Shown in pieces: positions 8,742 through 17,323 of a stretch of DNA of 64,000 nt (position 1 is the stretch's first letter; each line of letters opens with the position of its first letter). A program made the translations under genes and the position numbers. The stretch is from Spirochaetota bacterium (GTDB taxonomy: Bacteria > Spirochaetota > UBA12135 > COTS27 > JAFLEE01): positions 25,118 through 89,117 of the forward strand of contig JAFLEE010000012.1 of assembly GCA_017302015.1 (NCBI GenBank), given 5' to 3'. The notes beneath the pieces were generated by a model. The model worked only from the letters and a program-made list of their open reading frames with translations, was not told where the DNA came from and did not search any database.

Positions 8742-9703
8742 GCAAATCGATCCTCCTGATCGGCACGGGCCCCATGGCCGCCGAGTACCTCAAGATCCTC
8801 ACGGCCAAGGCCTCGGGCGAGGTGACGGTGGCCGGTCGCGACGACGGGCGGCTGGCGGGCGTGAAAGCCGCGTTCCCCGGGGTCGACACGTTCCGATTGC
8901 CCCCGGCGGGCGCTCCCCTCGGGCGGACCTGGGACGCGGCGATCCTGGCCAGCGGCATCCCGGACCTCGCCGGAGATCTCGAACGGTGCCTCGCCGCCGG
9001 AATTCCCCAGGTGCTCGTGGAGAAGCCGGTCACCACCGATTTGACCCGCCTGAAGCGATTGGCCGACCTGGCGGCGGGGAAGGGGGCTCGGGTGCGCGTG
9101 GCGACCAATCGCCGCCATTACGGGTCGATCCGAAAGTTGAAGGCGATCCTCGCGGGCGAAAGCCCCCTGGGGGCCTCCTTCGATTTCACCGAGTGGCTTT
9201 CGCGGGTTCCGAAGGCTTGGGAATCCCATGAGGGCGGGCAGCGCCTCGCGCTCTCCAATTCCTTCCACGTCTTCGACACGGTCGAGCATCTCCTGGGCGC
9301 GTTCAAGAAGGAAGCGGGCTTCCACGGGGAGACTGGCGCCGTGGCCTGGCACCCCGATCCGGTGGTGTTCTTCGGCTACGGGAAGGCCGGAACGACCCCG
9401 GTGGTCTACGGCACCAGTTGGATCTCCCCCGGGCGCTGGGCCATCGAAGTCATGACGCGGGAGGGCCGCTATCGCCTCGCCCCCATGGAGAAGCTCGCGG
9501 TGCTGCGGCACGGCACCCTGGAGTGGAAAGAGATACCCCTCGACAACCAGGTTGATCTCGATTTCAAACCCGGGCTCGCGGGGGTCGTCGGCGAGTTTCT
9601 CGTCCCCCCCGGCGGCGGAGAAGCGCTCTTGCCCGACCTGAACGCCTACCTCCAAATGGCGACCCGGATGGCCGACCTGTGCGGCTACAAGGCGGCCCCA
9701 TGA
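8738..9703 (+). CDS. Gfo/Idh/MocA-family oxidoreductase (first of pair)
   Basis: This 321-residue protein starts with GTG in a GTGA overlap with the previous stop. The N-terminal Rossmann motif (ILLIGTGPMAAEYL) is degenerate: the usual GxGxxG ends in A. The family EKP signature is present (VEKPVTTD), and the alpha/beta C-terminal domain follows. Members oxidise or reduce sugars or sugar acids with NAD(P). The following gene is from the same family, and such pairs occur in surface-sugar loci. The substrate is unknown. Confidence 0.75.
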   Translation: MSKSILLIGTGPMAAEYLKILTAKASGEVTVAGRDDGRLAGVKAAFPGVDTFRLPPAGAPLGRTWDAAILASGIPDLAGDLERCLAAGIPQVLVEKPVTTDLTRLKRLADLAAGKGARVRVATNRRHYGSIRKLKAILAGESPLGASFDFTEWLSRVPKAWESHEGGQRLALSNSFHVFDTVEHLLGAFKKEAGFHGETGAVAWHPDPVVFFGYGKAGTTPVVYGTSWISPGRWAIEVMTREGRYRLAPMEKLAVLRHGTLEWKEIPLDNQVDLDFKPGLAGVVGEFLVPPGGGEALLPDLNAYLQMATRMADLCGYKAAP

Positions 9704-10674
9704 AAGACGTGCTCCTCATCGGATGCGGCGGGATCGGTTTCCGCCATTTCCAATCCCTCCTCACCGTCGCGGGGATCGAGCGGGTGACGCTCCACGATCC
9801 GTTCCAAAAGGACTTTTCCCGATTCGAGGCGGAACGGGCCAAAGCCGGCCATGGGATGCGGCTCGAGGTCGCGCCGACGCTTCAATTCACGAACCCGGGA
9901 AAGGGTTGGGATCTCGCCATCGCCGCGGCGACCGCCAATGCCCAGCCGGGAATCGCGGAGGCCCTCTCCAAGGTTCCGGTGAGGTCTGTTCTCCTTGAGA
10001 AACCCGTGGCCCAGGGTCCGCGGGAGTTCGAGGCCATCGTCGGACATTATGGGCGCGGCCCCGGGATCGATCGGGTCTTCGTGAATTGCGCCCGGAATTT
10101 CTGGCCCGGCTACGAGCAGGTGCGCACGGGCATCCTCGCCGGGCGCACCCGGCCGACCCAGGTCGTGCTAAACGGCTACAATTGGGGCTACGGTTGCAAC
10201 GCGGTGCACTACCTCGAACTGCACCGCCACTGGTTCGGTTCCACGGGTTTCCCGAAGATCCAGGCCACGTTGATGAAGGATCCCCGGCCCTCCAAGCGCG
10301 GGGATCAATTCGAGGATTTCTTCGGGATCGCGGTCTTCGAGGACCACGCGGGCAATATCCTGCAGCTCTCCACGATGCCCTTGGCGGCGACGATGCCCCA
10401 CGACATCGTCCTCAACCTCTATGACCGGGATACCGGGGAGAATCTGGGCGCCGTGGAGGAGACCCGCCAGATCGTGCGTTCTTTCCAGACCGGGAAGGAA
10501 AGCCCATGGGCCCCGCTCTATGTCAGCCAGAGCACCGCGCGGTTCATCGAAGGGCTGGATTCCCCCGGCACCGGCGGCCGGTTGCCCACCCTCGCCGAAT
10601 CCGCGATGATCCACGGGGCCTTCTACGAATCGCTTCGCCTCGGGATCGGCGATCGCCCCTGGCGGATCACCTAG
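9700..10674 (+). CDS. Gfo/Idh/MocA-family oxidoreductase (second of pair)
   Basis: This 324-residue protein begins MKDVLLIGCGGIGFRHFQSLL, with a canonical GxGGxG cofactor motif, and contains LLEKPVAQGPREFEAIV (EKP signature). It starts at an ATGA overlap with the preceding Gfo/Idh gene and ends the ten-gene operon that begins at neuB. It shares the family but only limited similarity with its neighbour, so this is probably not a recent duplication. It likely performs a redox step on a sugar nucleotide or sugar acid. Confidence 0.78.
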   Translation: MKDVLLIGCGGIGFRHFQSLLTVAGIERVTLHDPFQKDFSRFEAERAKAGHGMRLEVAPTLQFTNPGKGWDLAIAAATANAQPGIAEALSKVPVRSVLLEKPVAQGPREFEAIVGHYGRGPGIDRVFVNCARNFWPGYEQVRTGILAGRTRPTQVVLNGYNWGYGCNAVHYLELHRHWFGSTGFPKIQATLMKDPRPSKRGDQFEDFFGIAVFEDHAGNILQLSTMPLAATMPHDIVLNLYDRDTGENLGAVEETRQIVRSFQTGKESPWAPLYVSQSTARFIEGLDSPGTGGRLPTLAESAMIHGAFYESLRLGIGDRPWRIT

Positions 10675-10721
10675 GCCGGAGATCGGCGCACGAGGCTCGC
10701 ACCCTCGCGGGAGCAAGCGCC

Positions 10722-10734
10722 GCCCCGGCGGGGC
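10722..10734. terminator. Possible bidirectional hairpin between convergent operons
   Basis: GCCCC-GGC-GGGGC forms a very stable stem in the 78-bp gap between the convergent operons ending at 10674 (plus) and 10753 (minus). There is no T-tract, so Rho-independent activity is uncertain. Confidence 0.35.
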
Positions 10735-10752
10735 GCCGGTCGTTGCCCGGGA

Positions 10753-12036
10753 TCAAGCGCAGAGGATCGCTTCGACGGCTTCGGGGAGCCCGGGGGCCAG
10801 AATTTTCGGCGTCGTCCAGTCGGCTTCCCAGGGCCCGACGCCGCAGGTGCCCACCCCCGCCGCGAGGCCCGCCTTCATGTCGCGGTCGTGGTCGCCGACC
10901 ATCCAAGACCGGGCGAGGTCGATATGGAAATCGCGGCAGGCTGCGAGCAGCATGCCCGGGCCGGGCTTGCGGCAATCGCAGCGGACCTTGAGTTCCGGGA
11001 TCTCCCCCGCGAAGCCCTTGTCGGGATGGTGCGGGCAATAATAGACGGCGTCGAGTTTCGCCCCCGCCTCCCCGAGGAGGAAGTCCATCTTGGCGTGGAT
11101 CCGGTCGAGGCCTTCGCGGGTAAGTTCGCCCCGCGCGATGGCCGGTTGGTTGGTGACGAGCACCGCGAGGTAATCGGTCTGGTTGATGCGGCGCACGGCC
11201 TCCGCGGCGCCGGGGAGCAGGAGGAACTCTTCGGGGGATTTGATATAGCCGGGTTCTTCGAACGCATTGAGCACCCCGTCGCGATCGAGGAAGATGGCGG
11301 GGCGGGGACGGCGGCGATTCAGCCGCTGGATTTTACCGCTGCGGAAATCGGCGTCGACCTTCGCCAGGCGTTCGGGGGTGCCCATGTCCTTGAGGTACTC
11401 CCCGGTATTCCAGGCGGACAGGGATCCCCGGTGGGCCAGCCCGGGGAAGACTCCCTTGTCGAGGTCCGCCTTCTTGCCCTTCTCGAGGAAGGAGAAGATC
11501 CCCGGGGAGAAGACGAAGGCGCCGGCGTTCACCAGGTTTCGGTAGAAGGCACCGTCGGCATGGGGGCGCGGGTGGAAGGCGGTGACGCGGCCGTCGGGCG
11601 CGGCCTCCAGAAGGTCGCTGTCGCGGGGATGGTCGTTGGGATGGGCGACGAGGGTGCCCAAGGCGCCCCGCGCGCGGTGGAAGGCCGCGAGCGCGTCGAG
11701 ATCGATGTCGAGCATCACATCGCCGTTGAAGCAGAAGAAATCCTCGTCGAGGAACGCCTCCCCTTCTTTGAGCCCCCCCGCCGTGCCCAAGGGTTCGCGC
11801 TCGACGAGGGTGGTGAGGCGCACGCCCCAACGGGAACCGTCCCCGAAGTACGCCTGGATGGCCTCGGGGCGATAGCCGAGGAGGAGCACGATGTCCTTCA
11901 CCCCATGGCGGGCGAGGAGTTCGATCTGGTGCTCGAGGACCGGCTTCCCGCCGATCTTCGCCAAGACTTTAGGGAGTCCGCCGGTGACCGCGGCGAGGCG
12001 CGTGCCTTTGCCGCCCGCGAGGATGGCCGCTTTCAT
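10753..12036 (-). CDS. Bifunctional sugar-1-phosphate nucleotidyltransferase / GmhB-type HAD phosphatase
   Basis: The 427-residue protein fuses two enzymes. Residues 1-230 are a nucleotidyltransferase starting MKAAILAGGKGTRLAAVTGG, with PLGTAGGLK and FCFNGDVMLDIDLDAL, like D-glycero-D-manno-heptose 1-phosphate guanylyltransferase (HddC). Residues about 245-427 are a histidinol-phosphatase-like HAD domain (IFLDRDGVLN, LVTNQPAIARG, zinc-type CPHHPDKG...RCDCRKP, MVGDHDRDM) like GmhB, the heptose 1,7-bisphosphate phosphatase. The pair would dephosphorylate and then guanylylate heptose, giving GDP-D-glycero-D-manno-heptose. GmhA and HddA partners are not in the window. It starts at an ATGA overlap with the epimerase stop. 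Confidence 0.82.
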   Translation of the reverse strand: MKAAILAGGKGTRLAAVTGGLPKVLAKIGGKPVLEHQIELLARHGVKDIVLLLGYRPEAIQAYFGDGSRWGVRLTTLVEREPLGTAGGLKEGEAFLDEDFFCFNGDVMLDIDLDALAAFHRARGALGTLVAHPNDHPRDSDLLEAAPDGRVTAFHPRPHADGAFYRNLVNAGAFVFSPGIFSFLEKGKKADLDKGVFPGLAHRGSLSAWNTGEYLKDMGTPERLAKVDADFRSGKIQRLNRRRPRPAIFLDRDGVLNAFEEPGYIKSPEEFLLLPGAAEAVRRINQTDYLAVLVTNQPAIARGELTREGLDRIHAKMDFLLGEAGAKLDAVYYCPHHPDKGFAGEIPELKVRCDCRKPGPGMLLAACRDFHIDLARSWMVGDHDRDMKAGLAAGVGTCGVGPWEADWTTPKILAPGLPEAVEAILCA

Positions 12037-13019
12037 GCGTATTTGGCCAGGACCGGCTTGAAATAATCCCGGGTGATCCCGAGGCCCTCGTGGAGCGAGG
12101 TGCGGGGCACCCATCCCACATCGCGTCGGATCTTGGCGTTGGAGATGATGACGTCGCCGGATTCGATGGCGGCGCGTTCGGCGGGCCAGGGCACGCGCGC
12201 CACGCTCCCGCCGACCTGCTCCGTGATCGCTTGGGCGAGTTCGAGCACCGAATATTGGCGGTCGGCGACGGCGAAGTAGACCTCCCCGCGGCTGGCGGGG
12301 CGCGCGGCCACCGAAAGGAGCGCCTCCACGGAATCGCCGACGAACGAGACGTTGCGGAGTTGGCGGCCCTCGCCGTAGACGGTGAGGGCGCGGCCGGCGA
12401 GGGCCAGGCCGATGAAGTAGTTGATGAAGCCGAAATCCGCGCTGCGGATATTCGATCGGGGGCCGTAGGTGTTCGCCAGACGCACCACCGCGACATCGAG
12501 CCCGTGGGCCTTGCCGTAGAGCAGCGTGTATTTTTCGCCGGCGCACTTATTGGCCGAATAGATGTCGACGGGGAATTCGCTGTGGACCTCGTCGATGACG
12601 GGGGCGTGCATCGGCCCGATCTGGGTGCTCGTCCCGACGTAGAGCACCCGGGCGGAGGGCTGGAACCGGCGCACCGCCTCGAGGACGTGGATGGTGCCCT
12701 TGCAATTGATGTCGATGTCGACCAATGGTTCGCGCATGGAGTTGGGGTGGGAGGTGTAGGCCGCGCAGTGGAGGACGAGGTCCTGGTGGAGCACGGCCTG
12801 GCAGAGCGCCTCGAAATTGCGCACATCGTTGATGACGAGGCGGACCCGGTCCCGCACGCCCTCGAGGTTGTAGTGGTTGCCGCCCGACTTCGGATCGAGG
12901 CAATCGTAGACGGTCACCTCGGCGCCGAGGGCGAGGGCCCGGTGGGCCAGGTTGCTGCCGATGAACCCGAGCCCCCCGGTGATGAGGATCTTTTTCCCTT
13001 CAAAATCGGCGGGAGTCAT
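12033..13019 (-). CDS. NAD-dependent epimerase/dehydratase (extended SDR)
   Basis: This 328-residue extended SDR has GGLGFIGSNLAHRAL as NAD motif (residues 15-29), a family Ser/Thr region LYVGTSTQIGPM, and the catalytic YSANKCAGEKY (YxxxK). It resembles UDP- or GDP-sugar 4-epimerases/4,6-dehydratases. In a row with gmd, fcl, an aminotransferase and a guanylyltransferase, it probably modifies a GDP-sugar or GDP-heptose. The substrate cannot be fixed from sequence. Confidence 0.82.
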   Translation of the reverse strand: MTPADFEGKKILITGGLGFIGSNLAHRALALGAEVTVYDCLDPKSGGNHYNLEGVRDRVRLVINDVRNFEALCQAVLHQDLVLHCAAYTSHPNSMREPLVDIDINCKGTIHVLEAVRRFQPSARVLYVGTSTQIGPMHAPVIDEVHSEFPVDIYSANKCAGEKYTLLYGKAHGLDVAVVRLANTYGPRSNIRSADFGFINYFIGLALAGRALTVYGEGRQLRNVSFVGDSVEALLSVAARPASRGEVYFAVADRQYSVLELAQAITEQVGGSVARVPWPAERAAIESGDVIISNAKIRRDVGWVPRTSLHEGLGITRDYFKPVLAKYA

Positions 13020-13022
13020 GGT

Positions 13023-14120
13023 TCACGCCCGGAACGATTTCACCGCGTCGATGACCGTCTGCTGCTCGCCCTCGGTGAGGCCGGGGAATAGGGGAAGGGA
13101 CAGGATCTCTCGGCAGGCCCGCTCCGACTCCGGGAGCGCTTCGCCGCCGCGCACGCGGCCCCGGTAGGCGTCCTGAAGGTGCACGGGCAAGGGGTAATGG
13201 ATGGCCGCGCCGATGCCCTTGGACTGGAGGTGGCGCTTGAGGCCCTCCCGATCGGCGCTGCGGACCACGAAGAGGTGGAAGACGTGCGAGGTGCCGGGCC
13301 GCACCCGGGGAAGCCCCACGCCCGTTCCGTCCAATTCATGGAGGTACACCGCGGCCTGGCGCTGGCGCTCGGCGGTATCGGCGCCCAGGCGGGGAAGTTT
13401 TTCACGCAAGATCGCGGCCTGGAGTTCGTCGAGCCTGCTATTGAAGCCGGTCGTGGCGCTGTGGTAGCGCTCGCGCCATCCGTATTCCCGGAGTTCGCGG
13501 ATGCGGGACGCGACGGCGGACTCACGGGCGCAGACGAGTCCCCCGTCGCCGAAGGCGCCCAGATTCTTGGTCGGGTAGAACGAGAAGCATCCGGCGTCTC
13601 CGATGCTCCCCACCGTGAGGTTCCGGTGGCGGGCCCCGTGGGCCTGCGCGCAGTCCTCGATGAGGAGGAGGCCGCGGCTGCGGGCGATGGCGCCGAGGCG
13701 GTCGAGGTCGGCAGGCTGGCCGTAGAGGTGCACGGCGAGGATGGCCTTCGTTTTCGGGCCGCAAGCCTCGTCGACACGGGCGGGGTCGAGGGTGAAGGTC
13801 GCCGCCTCGATGTCGGCGAAGACGGGGATGGCGCCGGCCATTTCCACGGCCGCGATGGTGGCCACCGCGGTGTGGGAAGGCACGATGACCTCGTCTCCCG
13901 CTCCGATGCCGAGGGCGCGCAGGGCGAGATGCAGGGCATCGGTGCCGCTGCCGACCCCGATGGCGAAGGGGGAGCCGCAGGCGGCGGCGAACTCCCGCTC
14001 GAAGGCCTCGACCTCGGGGCCCAGGATGTAGCGGCCGGAATCGAGTACGCGGTGGAGGGCCCCCTCGATGGCTTGGCGGTGGGCTTTCCAGGAGTCGCCG
14101 GGGCGGGCGAAGGGGATCAT
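13023..14120 (-). CDS. DegT/DnrJ/EryC1/StrS-family sugar aminotransferase
   Basis: This 365-residue PLP enzyme is of the sugar aminotransferase family. Features include IGVGSGTDALHLALRALGI, VIVPSHTAVATIAA, LLIEDCAQAHGA and the PLP lysine in FSFYPTKNLGAFGDGG. It would transfer an amino group from glutamate to a 3- or 4-keto nucleotide sugar, for example making a GDP-perosamine-like sugar from the Gmd product. It lies 13 bases after fcl and 3 bases before the epimerase in the same minus-strand operon. Confidence 0.88.
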   Translation of the reverse strand: MIPFARPGDSWKAHRQAIEGALHRVLDSGRYILGPEVEAFEREFAAACGSPFAIGVGSGTDALHLALRALGIGAGDEVIVPSHTAVATIAAVEMAGAIPVFADIEAATFTLDPARVDEACGPKTKAILAVHLYGQPADLDRLGAIARSRGLLLIEDCAQAHGARHRNLTVGSIGDAGCFSFYPTKNLGAFGDGGLVCARESAVASRIRELREYGWRERYHSATTGFNSRLDELQAAILREKLPRLGADTAERQRQAAVYLHELDGTGVGLPRVRPGTSHVFHLFVVRSADREGLKRHLQSKGIGAAIHYPLPVHLQDAYRGRVRGGEALPESERACREILSLPLFPGLTEGEQQTVIDAVKSFRA

Positions 14121-14133
14121 CGGTGGCGTGGGG

Positions 14134-15180
14134 TCATCGCCGCCCGCGGCCGGCGAGGTAGTCCTGGTAGATGCGCTTCACGCCCTCTTCCAGGGGGATG
14201 CGGTAGGTCCAGCCGAGCTTCGTGAGTTTCTCGACGGATTGGAGTTTTCGGGGCGTGCCATCGGGCTTGCTGGGGTCGGTGAGGATGCGGCCGGGGAAAC
14301 CCACGACGCCGCGGATGACCTCGGCGATCTCGAGGATGGAATGGTCGACGCCGGAACCGATGTTGATGAATTGGTGGAGGGGGTCCTGGTGGAAGATCTC
14401 GCTCCCGGGGCGTTCCAGCAGGAAAACGCAGGCGTCGGCCATGTCGTCGACGTGGATGAACTCGCGGCGCGGGGTGCCCGTGCCCCAGATGGTGACGGAA
14501 TCGGCGCGGATGGAGAATTGGGCGAGGATCGCCTCGGCCTGGGCCCAATCGGCGGCGCGGAGATCCTTCTGCACGCCATCGCGGTCGCCGGCGGCGAGGA
14601 GTTTGGCGAGGTGGAATTTGCGCAGGGTCGCCGGCACCATATGGGAGGCGAAGAGGTCGAAATTATCGTCGGGGCCGTAGAGGTTGGTGGGCATGACGGC
14701 GATGAAGTCGCTGCCGTACTGGCGATTATAGCTCTCGCAGAGCTTGAGCCCGGCGATCTTGGCGATCGCATAGGGTTCGTTCGTGGGCTCCAGTTCGCTC
14801 GTCAGCAGCGATTCTTCGCGCAGCGGCTGGGGGGCGAGTTTCGGGTAGATGCAATTGCTGCCGAGGAACAGGAGGCGCGCGGCCTTGTGGAGGTGCGCCG
14901 CGTGGATGACGTTGTTCTGGATCGCCAAGTTCTCGTAGAGGAATTGGGCCCGGAAGGTGTCGTTGGCCTTGATGCCCCCGACCTTGGCGGCGGCGAGGAT
15001 GACGACCTCGGGCTTCTCGGCGGCGAAGAGCGCCTCGACGTCGGCCTGCCGGGTGAGGTCGAGTTCGGCGTGGGTGCGCACGACGAAATTGCGGTAGCCC
15101 TTCGCTTCGAGGGCGCGCAGGAGCGCCGCGCCGGCGAGGCCGCGGTGGCCCGCCAAGTAGATCTTGGTGCTCTTTTCCAT
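14134..15180 (-). CDS. fcl: GDP-L-fucose synthase (GDP-4-keto-6-deoxymannose epimerase-reductase)
   Basis: The 348-residue protein begins MEKSTKIYLAGHRGLAGAALLRAL and has the fcl hallmarks VVILAAAKVGGIKAND, LFLGSNCIYPK, EPTNEPYAIAKIAGLKLCESYNRQYG (catalytic YxxxK) and MPTNLYGPDDNFD. It converts GDP-4-keto-6-deoxy-D-mannose, the Gmd product, to GDP-L-fucose. A roughly 25-residue segment with LRAADWAQAEAI lies between HLAKLLAAG and TIWGTGTPRREF, a position where many homologues have a shorter loop. gmd lies directly upstream. Confidence 0.92.
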   Translation of the reverse strand: MEKSTKIYLAGHRGLAGAALLRALEAKGYRNFVVRTHAELDLTRQADVEALFAAEKPEVVILAAAKVGGIKANDTFRAQFLYENLAIQNNVIHAAHLHKAARLLFLGSNCIYPKLAPQPLREESLLTSELEPTNEPYAIAKIAGLKLCESYNRQYGSDFIAVMPTNLYGPDDNFDLFASHMVPATLRKFHLAKLLAAGDRDGVQKDLRAADWAQAEAILAQFSIRADSVTIWGTGTPRREFIHVDDMADACVFLLERPGSEIFHQDPLHQFINIGSGVDHSILEIAEVIRGVVGFPGRILTDPSKPDGTPRKLQSVEKLTKLGWTYRIPLEEGVKRIYQDYLAGRGRR

Positions 15181-15193
15181 GGAGGCCCTGGGA

Positions 15194-16267
15194 TCAGCCG
15201 GCGACGGGCACTTTGCCCGTGCGCACGAACTCGATGTCCGAGCGGATCATGAGGCGCACGAGTTCCTCGTAGGAGGTCTTGCGCGGGTTCCATCCCAATT
15301 CGGTCTTGGCCTTGGTCGGGTCGCCGAGGAGGAGGTCGACCTCGGTGGGGCGGAAATATTTGGGGTCGACCTCGACGAGGACCTTCCCCGTCTTGGAATC
15401 GTGGCCCTTCTCGTCGACGCCCTTGCCCTTCCAATCGATCTGGATGCCGGCCTCCTTGAAGGCGAGCTCCACGAAGGACTTCACGGTGTGGGTTTCGCCG
15501 GTGGCGATGACCCAGTCGTCGGGGACGCGGTGCTGCATGATGAGGTACATGCACTCCACATAATCGCGGGCGTAGCCCCAATCGCGCTGGGAGTCGAGGT
15601 TGCCGAGGTAGAGTTTTTCCTGGAGGCCGGCGACGATGCGGGCCACGGCCAGGGTGATCTTGCGCGTGACGAAGGTCTCGCCGCGGCGGGGGGACTCGTG
15701 GTTGAAGAGGATGCCGTTGGCGGCGAACATGCCGTAGGCCTCGCGGTAATTTCGCGTGATCCAATAGCCGTAGAGTTTGGCGGCGGCGTAGGGGGATCGG
15801 GGATAGAAGGGGGTCGTCTCTTTCTGGGGCGTCTCGACGACCTTGCCGTAGAGTTCGCTGGTGGAGGCCTGGTAGATGCGGACCTTCTTCTCCATCGAGA
15901 GCAGGCGCACGGCCTCGAGGATGCGCAGGGTGCCGATCCCGTCGACGTCGGCGGTGTACTCGGGCACCTCGAAGGAGACCTGGACGTGGCTCTGGGCCCC
16001 GAGATTATAGATCTCGTCGGGCTCGATTTTCTTGATCAGGCGGATGAGGTTGGAGGAGTCGGTAAGGTCGCCATAATGGGTTTCGAGGCGCCGGCCCTGG
16101 TGCATATCCTTGAGGAATTCTTTGAGGTACAGGTGCTCGATTCGGCCCAAGTTAAATGAAGAGGAACGGCGGATGACGCCGTGGACCTCGTAGCCCTTCT
16201 GGAGCAGGAATTCGGCGAGGTAGGATCCGTCTTGGCCGGCGATGCCGGTGATGAGCGCTTTCTTCAA
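15194..16267 (-). CDS. gmd: GDP-mannose 4,6-dehydratase
   Basis: The 357-residue product starts [28 protein letters not shown], the signature N-terminus of GDP-mannose 4,6-dehydratase, followed by [23 protein letters not shown], the [15 protein letters not shown] catalytic motif and [17 protein letters not shown]. It makes GDP-4-keto-6-deoxy-D-mannose for the downstream fcl and aminotransferase. The start is TTG at 16267, chosen because it begins the conserved N-terminus with GGAG about 8 bases upstream; no in-frame ATG occurs at that point. It heads the five-gene minus-strand operon. Confidence 0.92.
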   Translation of the reverse strand: MKKALITGIAGQDGSYLAEFLLQKGYEVHGVIRRSSSFNLGRIEHLYLKEFLKDMHQGRRLETHYGDLTDSSNLIRLIKKIEPDEIYNLGAQSHVQVSFEVPEYTADVDGIGTLRILEAVRLLSMEKKVRIYQASTSELYGKVVETPQKETTPFYPRSPYAAAKLYGYWITRNYREAYGMFAANGILFNHESPRRGETFVTRKITLAVARIVAGLQEKLYLGNLDSQRDWGYARDYVECMYLIMQHRVPDDWVIATGETHTVKSFVELAFKEAGIQIDWKGKGVDEKGHDSKTGKVLVEVDPKYFRPTEVDLLLGDPTKAKTELGWNPRKTSYEELVRLMIRSDIEFVRTGKVPVAG

Positions 16268-16283
16268 AATAGTCTCCGGAAAT

Positions 16284-16298
16284 GGGGCCTGAGGCCCC
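16284..16298 (-). promoter_or_regulatory. 15-bp palindrome at the predicted gmd transcription start
   Basis: GGGGCCT-G-AGGCCCC is a perfect inverted repeat (7-bp arms, 1-bp centre) between the gmd -10 box and ribosome site. It could be an operator or a leader hairpin. Confidence 0.4.
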
Positions 16299-16300
16299 CT

Positions 16301-16329
16301 ATGGTACTCCAAAGGGTTGGTTTTGGCAA
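16301..16329 (-). promoter_or_regulatory. Promoter of the gmd operon
   Basis: Read on the minus strand, TTGCCA (16329-16324) is followed after 17 bases by TACCAT (16306-16301). The predicted transcript starts around 16294, about 27 bases before the TTG start codon. Confidence 0.5.
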
Positions 16330-16374
16330 TGGAAAGGCGGTCCGCTCCCCCTGCCACCGGGCCCCGCCTGATAT

Positions 16375-16380
16375 TAAAAT
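16375..16380 (+). promoter_or_regulatory. -10 box for a leaderless lipoprotein transcript
   Basis: TAAAAT ends 5 bases before the ATG at 16386, with no Shine-Dalgarno sequence. The -35 candidate (TGCCAC, 17-base spacing) is weak. Confidence 0.4.
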
Positions 16381-16385
16381 CGACC

Positions 16386-17285
16386 ATGATCCGATTCCTC
16401 CTCCCCGCGCTGCTGGGCTCGCTCTTGGCCTCCTGTTCCATCCGGAATACCGCGGTGAACGCCTCCGCCTCGGTCATCGACGAGGTCCAGACCAGTTTCT
16501 TCCTCGAGTCGGATGTCGCCCTGGCCCGGGAATCCTTCCCGACTTTCCTCAAACTCGCCGAGGCGATGCACCGCTTCTACCCGAAGTCGCCCTATTACTC
16601 CGGGAAGCTCTGCTTCCTCTTCACGGCCTACGCCTTCGCCTTCGTCGATGATTCCCCCTGGGCCGACACCGACGAGAAGGGCGAAGCGGGGATGAAACGC
16701 CTGCTTTCGTTCTACGACCGCGCCTTCGAGTACGGCATGGCCAGCATGGAGGCGAGCATCCCGGGTTGGCGCCGCGACCTGCTGTCCCCGAGCAATTCCG
16801 CGCGGGTCCTGGCGAAGGTGCGCCCCAAGCATGTCGAGACGCTCTTTTGGCTCGATTTCGCCTGGATGATGCGCATCCTCAATAATACCGCCGATCCGGC
16901 GCTGCTGACCCAATTGGCGATCGCCGAAAAATTGGCCCTCCGCATCGCGGAGGTCCAGCCCGATTACCTCTACGGGAGCGTCTACGCCGTGCTCGGGGCC
17001 TTCTGGGGCGGGAGATCCAAGGCGGTCGGCGGCGATCCGGAAAAGGCGAGGGCCTTCAATCTCAAGGCCGAATCTTACGCCGCTGGAAAGAGCCTCATCC
17101 CGGCCTTCGTAGAACTGCGCTACCACATTACCCAGACCACCGACCAAAAGGCTTTCGATGCCACCCTCGAGGAGATCCGGGGCTTCAAGGCCGATTGCTT
17201 CCCGGCGTTCCGGTTCATCAACGAGGTCATCCAGCACAAGACCGAGACCCTGGCAAAAAAGAAGGCGATGCTCTTCGGGGGCTGA
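16386..17285 (+). CDS. TatT-like (TRAP-associated) lipoprotein
   Basis: The 299-residue protein has a lipoprotein signal: a hydrophobic stretch then LLASC with the lipidated Cys at residue 17. The all-helical body resembles the TatT family of TPR-like periplasmic lipoproteins known from Treponema, with [16 protein letters not shown] in the middle and the typical [15 protein letters not shown]...[18 protein letters not shown] segment near residues 198-235. TatT proteins form trimers around a TRAP substrate-binding protein. No TRAP permease or binding protein lies nearby, so the partner is elsewhere or absent. The start follows a -10 box by 5 bases, implying leaderless expression. Confidence 0.72.
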   Translation: MIRFLLPALLGSLLASCSIRNTAVNASASVIDEVQTSFFLESDVALARESFPTFLKLAEAMHRFYPKSPYYSGKLCFLFTAYAFAFVDDSPWADTDEKGEAGMKRLLSFYDRAFEYGMASMEASIPGWRRDLLSPSNSARVLAKVRPKHVETLFWLDFAWMMRILNNTADPALLTQLAIAEKLALRIAEVQPDYLYGSVYAVLGAFWGGRSKAVGGDPEKARAFNLKAESYAAGKSLIPAFVELRYHITQTTDQKAFDATLEEIRGFKADCFPAFRFINEVIQHKTETLAKKKAMLFGG

Positions 17286-17323
17286 GACTTGCCGCCCGGA
17301 CCCGGGCCCGTTACCTTTTGGCC

